64,000 nucleotides of DNA from an uncultured Anaerolineae bacterium (GTDB lineage Bacteria > Chloroflexota > Anaerolineae > Promineifilales > Promineifilaceae). The stretch's first letter is position 1; each line of letters begins with the position of its first letter. The notes beneath the pieces are model-generated. The model did no database searches, had not been told where the DNA came from, and saw only the letters and a list, made by a program, of their open reading frames with translations. The position numbers and the translations under genes were made by a program. This document shows positions 60,656 through 64,000 of the stretch, piece after piece. The stretch is taken from the NCBI GenBank assembly GCA_905479495.1, contig CAJQMR010000031.1, forward strand, positions 1 to 64,000, given 5' to 3'.

Positions 60656-63406
60656 CTACTCACCCACAATGTTAAGGAGTGCTGCTAGAGGGAATGCATC
60701 ACGGCCGTCTGGCAGAGTCAGGCGTAGGCCAGTTGCCGGATCGTACAAACCGACGACGAGTTGCCCTTCGCCTGTGTAGCTGTAATCACGCACAGCTAGC
60801 AGGTGTTCGTCCTGGATATATTCGCCCTCAACCCAGCCTGTGGTAGGGCGACGGCCGTTTCCTGGTGGAGAATCATGTTGGGCCACAACACGGCCGTTTT
60901 CTCCCAACACCTGGGCAAAAACTGTGTAGCCCACTGGCTCACCCGTTTGCAACGACTGCCAGTAAAGGGTCAGCGGGATGGGCTGCCCGGCGGGTACGCT
61001 TCCCGGCGGGGGATCAAAGCCCACCAGCCGGGCCACGTCGCCAAAAACAGCATCCACCACCACTTCCGGCGTGGGCGGTTCAAACGTCCGCACCTCGGCA
61101 GAAATCTCCAGTTCTCCCAGCTGGTAGCTCCGCTCGCCCAGCTCCACAAAAACGGCCGCAGACCCCGATTCGGCCGTGGCCGGCACAGTGAGCACACGCT
61201 GTTCCCAAATAAAGTCGCCTGCCTGCCACAAGTTTGTGGGATATTCTCCGTGAACAGGCGCTGAATCATTAGCCGCTAATTCTTGCTCTCCCTGCCGCAA
61301 AACCAAACGAGGCCGCAAATCAGGCAAGGCAGCGCTGCTTTGCCAGGCCAATCGCACACGCACGGTTTGCCCCGGCGCAGCGGCACTGCGATCCAGGAGG
61401 GCATAGGTAAGCTGTAAGCCATCGGCCAATTGCAGCGGTTCCGGCAGTGGCAAATAAGGCATTTCTGCGCCATACACATGTTCCTGATCGGGTAACGGCC
61501 GTTCCACCTCCACCTGACCCAACACAAAATTCTGCCCCTGCGGTGTCCCCTGGCTGTCAATATAGTCCAGCGTCTGCACTTCCCCCTCAACAATGTAAAC
61601 GCGCATAGCCACATCGTAAGTGACTGGTGGCGTGCCCTCGACAAAGGGCACAAAATGGTAGGTGGTGACAACTTCGCCCACTTCCCAGCGGTTGGTGGGA
61701 CGGCCGTTTGGCGTCACCAACTGATCATCCCGGTCAGCAAGCGCCAGGCCGGTACCATCCTCCACACTAAGCACAATGGCATAGTTGTGCGTCACCGGCG
61801 CTAAAAGCTGCCACTGCAAGGCAACCGTGACACCATCGGCCGTGGTGGCCGTGGGAACCACCCAACTACCCAAGAAAGCGATGTCGCCAAAACGGCCATT
61901 TCGCGGCGTTAGTTCAGGCTTGGCCACAGGCATCTCCAAACGGTATTGGCTCAGCGTCAAATCATCCACCTGCCAACGATTGACCAGATTGCCTGCGCTT
62001 TCCAGAGCAAAAGGCACCACGCCCTGCCAGTCATAAAAATTATCGGCGTAATCCAGCGTGAAAACATTTGCTGGCGGTGTGGTCCAGGCGGCCAAATCGG
62101 CCCACATTTGATCCTTAAGGAAGGCATTGGCCATATGGATAGGCGTGTCGCCGTGATACGTAAAGGGCAGGCTCCAATCTGTGCGCGGCACCAGAATGAG
62201 ATCGGTGGAAACGGCCGTTTTATCCAAAACTGCGGCCACGGTACGCATATCATCTTTGGCAAAAGCCTGATCAAAAAAGTAATGTTGCAGCCCCCAACCA
62301 GAGAGCCAGATGAAGAGGACTGCCGTACCGAGCCGTAACAAATTCCCCAAACTCGCCCAACGGCCCAATCGTGACAGCTTGGGCGTGAGTACATGGGCCA
62401 ACAGCAGCACAAACCCAGCTGCAAACAGAGCAATGTAGCGAGGGTGAGAGTAAGAACGCACCAACCAGACCGCAAACCCCAAAAAGAGCGGTCCCAACCA
62501 AAATAGAAGCAAGGTCACTGTCCCCAGGCTAGTGTTTTCATTGCGCTGCCGCTTTGCCCACCATGTTCCCACCACAAGCAAAATGAATAATGCCAGAAAT
62601 ATTTCGCTTAACGGCCGTACCAGCGCATCATCGAGCACGTTCACCAACCCGGTCAGATGAAACCCCCACACTTGGGGCAGCACAAAATCCCAGGCAGGCG
62701 GCTTGGTAGCAAATCCGGCCAGGCTGGCCTCCGCCTGAACCGCAGACCAGTTCAGCAGCACGCCAATCGCCCAGGGCAGGCTGGCCAACCCAGCAGCAAT
62801 CTGCACTTTGAGCCATGTGCCAAAATGTGGCCCGCGCCACAGCTTCATTACCAACCAACCATTGAGGAAGATGAGCAAAAAGAGCGAATTGTAGTGCAAA
62901 TGCAGCGCCACCCATTCTGTGACGCCTAGCACCAGCCATGTTTTGCGATCTGGGGAGCCAGTGGCAGCTTCGTGTGTAAGCAACAGTAGCAGCAGATAGA
63001 CCAGCGGCAAAAAGGCATACACGCGCACTTCCTGGGCATAGATGATGGAGAGAGCCCAAACGGCCGTACACACCAGGCCAATAACGGCCGTGCCCCGCCC
63101 AAACCAACGGCGCAGCACCGCATACACCAGCGCCATCTGCAAAAAGCTCCCCAGCACCGAAAAATAACGGGCAGCAAGGGCAGTTGTCCCCGTCAACGAC
63201 ACCCAAATTTTGAGTAAAAAAAAGTAAAGCGGTGGATGAATGTTGGTGATACGATCGGCCACAATTTCCGCAAAGCTAGAGGTGGCTAGATGTAAACTGA
63301 TGCCCTCATCCCACCACAAGCTTTGGCCGTCTAATAAATAGAGTCTCAGCCAAAACGCAGGCAACAAAATCAGAATCAACAGCGCCAATCGCTGCCATTT
63401 CTTCAT
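60656..63406 (-). CDS. GT39-type (ArnT/PMT-like) glycosyltransferase with beta-sandwich C-terminal domains
   Basis: This 916-residue protein has GT-C features: SLWWDEGISLHLATSSF near residue 31, whose acidic residue is typical, and a TNIHPPLYFFLLKIW loop (His-Pro-Pro) near 58. About 11 helices follow. The rest has at least three beta-sandwich domains (about 480-910) with IPLTLYWQSLQTGEPVGYTV and WVEGEYIQDEHLLAV. It should transfer a sugar from a polyprenyl-phosphate donor on the outer face. Its last bases lie 4 from the convergent gene. Confidence 0.88.
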   Translation of the reverse strand: MKKWQRLALLILILLPAFWLRLYLLDGQSLWWDEGISLHLATSSFAEIVADRITNIHPPLYFFLLKIWVSLTGTTALAARYFSVLGSFLQMALVYAVLRRWFGRGTAVIGLVCTAVWALSIIYAQEVRVYAFLPLVYLLLLLLTHEAATGSPDRKTWLVLGVTEWVALHLHYNSLFLLIFLNGWLVMKLWRGPHFGTWLKVQIAAGLASLPWAIGVLLNWSAVQAEASLAGFATKPPAWDFVLPQVWGFHLTGLVNVLDDALVRPLSEIFLALFILLVVGTWWAKRQRNENTSLGTVTLLLFWLGPLFLGFAVWLVRSYSHPRYIALFAAGFVLLLAHVLTPKLSRLGRWASLGNLLRLGTAVLFIWLSGWGLQHYFFDQAFAKDDMRTVAAVLDKTAVSTDLILVPRTDWSLPFTYHGDTPIHMANAFLKDQMWADLAAWTTPPANVFTLDYADNFYDWQGVVPFALESAGNLVNRWQVDDLTLSQYRLEMPVAKPELTPRNGRFGDIAFLGSWVVPTATTADGVTVALQWQLLAPVTHNYAIVLSVEDGTGLALADRDDQLVTPNGRPTNRWEVGEVVTTYHFVPFVEGTPPVTYDVAMRVYIVEGEVQTLDYIDSQGTPQGQNFVLGQVEVERPLPDQEHVYGAEMPYLPLPEPLQLADGLQLTYALLDRSAAAPGQTVRVRLAWQSSAALPDLRPRLVLRQGEQELAANDSAPVHGEYPTNLWQAGDFIWEQRVLTVPATAESGSAAVFVELGERSYQLGELEISAEVRTFEPPTPEVVVDAVFGDVARLVGFDPPPGSVPAGQPIPLTLYWQSLQTGEPVGYTVFAQVLGENGRVVAQHDSPPGNGRRPTTGWVEGEYIQDEHLLAVRDYSYTGEGQLVVGLYDPATGLRLTLPDGRDAFPLAALLNIVGE

Positions 63407-64000
63407 CGAGCAATGACCTCCAGCGGCATGGGCAAGACAAACTGGTCATCGGACAGCCCCGAGCCATCTTCCGCCAGGACAGGCAAACGCACACCAGTAG
63501 CTGGCGAATACAGTCCCAGCACAACTTGGTATGCACCGGGTTGGGCATCGTCTGGCAACTGGATGGCGTACTCATCGATGATGACCTGCCCTGGTGCCCA
63601 ACCATTACTGGGCAAGCCTCCTGGCCAACGATCACCTTGTACCACAATTTGCCCATCTGGTCCTACCAAATGCACAAAAGTCGAAATAATTTCATCTGTC
63701 TGGTGAGCAGCCTGCCAATAAAGGGTGAATTGCACAGGCTCACCCGGCTTGGCAACCTGCGTGGTCAGATTGTAGCCACGCAAACTGGCTAAATCACCAA
63801 ATTGAAGATTTAATGGCTGGCCCACGTCTTCTGGCAAAGCAAACAGTCGGTCTGGAGAGGTGATGTTGATATTGCCTAAATTTATTGTTGGAGCATTCAG
63901 CGAACGGCCGTTCTCATCGACTAACTCAACCTGCAAAACATAGTCGCCCGTCACCAAATCCGCCGGAACAAACAAGCGATACTTTTCATGAATTACCTGC
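63403..64000 (-). CDS. C-terminal part of a polytopic/beta-sandwich protein (5' end outside window)
   Basis: The frame is open to the window end, so only the last 199 residues are seen. They include a beta-sandwich domain (VQFTLYWQAAHQTDEIISTF, SNGWAPGQVIIDEY, YQVVLGLYSPATGVRL) matching the C-terminal domains of the two neighbouring genes. The end overlaps the next start by 4 bases (ATGA), showing an operon with the GT39 gene. The N-terminal part is probably another membrane enzyme. Confidence 0.78.
   Translation of the reverse strand, partial: QVIHEKYRLFVPADLVTGDYVLQVELVDENGRSLNAPTINLGNINITSPDRLFALPEDVGQPLNLQFGDLASLRGYNLTTQVAKPGEPVQFTLYWQAAHQTDEIISTFVHLVGPDGQIVVQGDRWPGGLPSNGWAPGQVIIDEYAIQLPDDAQPGAYQVVLGLYSPATGVRLPVLAEDGSGLSDDQFVLPMPLEVIAR

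Larger units (their letters stand above)
1..64000. repeat. Dispersed palindromic octamer ACGGCCGT (about 105-110 copies)
   Basis: By eye I count roughly 105-110 exact copies over 64 kb, for example at 71-78, 3882-3889 and 53540-53547. A random sequence of this composition would have about one. Most copies extend to AACGGCCGTT or GAAACGGCCGTT. Nearly all are inside genes and in all three frames (seen as ETAV, NGR or RP). Single-mismatch relatives (GCGGCCGT, ACGGCCGA) are also frequent. The counts are approximate. Confidence 0.85.

Overview
The window looks like a piece of a Chloroflexota chromosome (Anaerolineae or Ardenticatenia type). This is inferred from the protein repertoire: Thr/Pro-rich stalked surface proteins with SH3b or LysM domains, kinase-like membrane proteins, DUF2723/DUF4012/GT39 membrane glycosylation genes, and a mid-range GC content. 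No rRNA or tRNA gene, CRISPR array, insertion sequence or prophage was seen. Coding density is high. Two gaps exceed 300 bases: 1308-1831, and 18905-19258, which carries a terminator and a promoter.

Layout. 1-6164: two kinase-like membrane proteins (the second has lost its catalytic residues) and a secreted cadherin-repeat protein. 6237-18128 (minus strand): acyl-CoA dehydrogenase, M20 peptidase, hflX, a DUF4139 protein, a histidine kinase overlapping trmFO, a UDP-sugar pyrophosphorylase, a TPR protein and a nicotinate phosphoribosyltransferase. 18251-28946: lipoprotein, xer recombinase, purine nucleoside phosphorylase, rsmD, sucCD, an SGNH protein, a TrmH/SpoU methyltransferase and a SurA-like foldase. 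28967-30048: rpsF-ssb-rpsR. 30225-43037: GH99-like LysM protein, PCu(A)C copper chaperone, radA, and a run of tightly packed envelope genes (LPG-synthase-like, GT2, DUF2723, DUF4012, SH3b protein), then an MFS transporter.

43325-58024 is the metabolic highlight, a one-carbon cluster on the plus strand. It encodes a GntR/FCD regulator, an MttB-family methyltransferase without pyrrolysine, a dimethylglycine/sarcosine-dehydrogenase-like flavoprotein fused to a GcvT-like folate domain, ETF beta and alpha, a PF13769 small protein, a RamA-like corrinoid activase, a corrinoid protein, MetV, MetF, a pterin-binding methyltransferase and formate-tetrahydrofolate ligase. Together these could strip methyl groups from a quaternary amine (glycine betaine is the best guess): one to a corrinoid and then tetrahydrofolate, the next oxidatively through the flavoprotein and ETF. 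The C1 units could then go towards formate plus ATP. 58157-64000 holds large membrane glycosyltransferase-like proteins that share a C-terminal beta-sandwich domain.

Two sequence-level signals run across the window. First, the palindromic octamer ACGGCCGT occurs about 105-110 times by hand count where about one is expected, mostly inside genes, like the HIP1 word of cyanobacteria. Second, many gene-gene gaps hold a self-complementary element built from short iterated words of several families (ATCGGTAA, GAGATTGG, AGACCTGACAGG, AATTGAGT, AGACCCTAAGG). In the C1 cluster most junctions carry one, and several host stop codons lie inside the left arm. Several genes also appear to be leaderless, with a -10 box 8-9 bases before the ATG.
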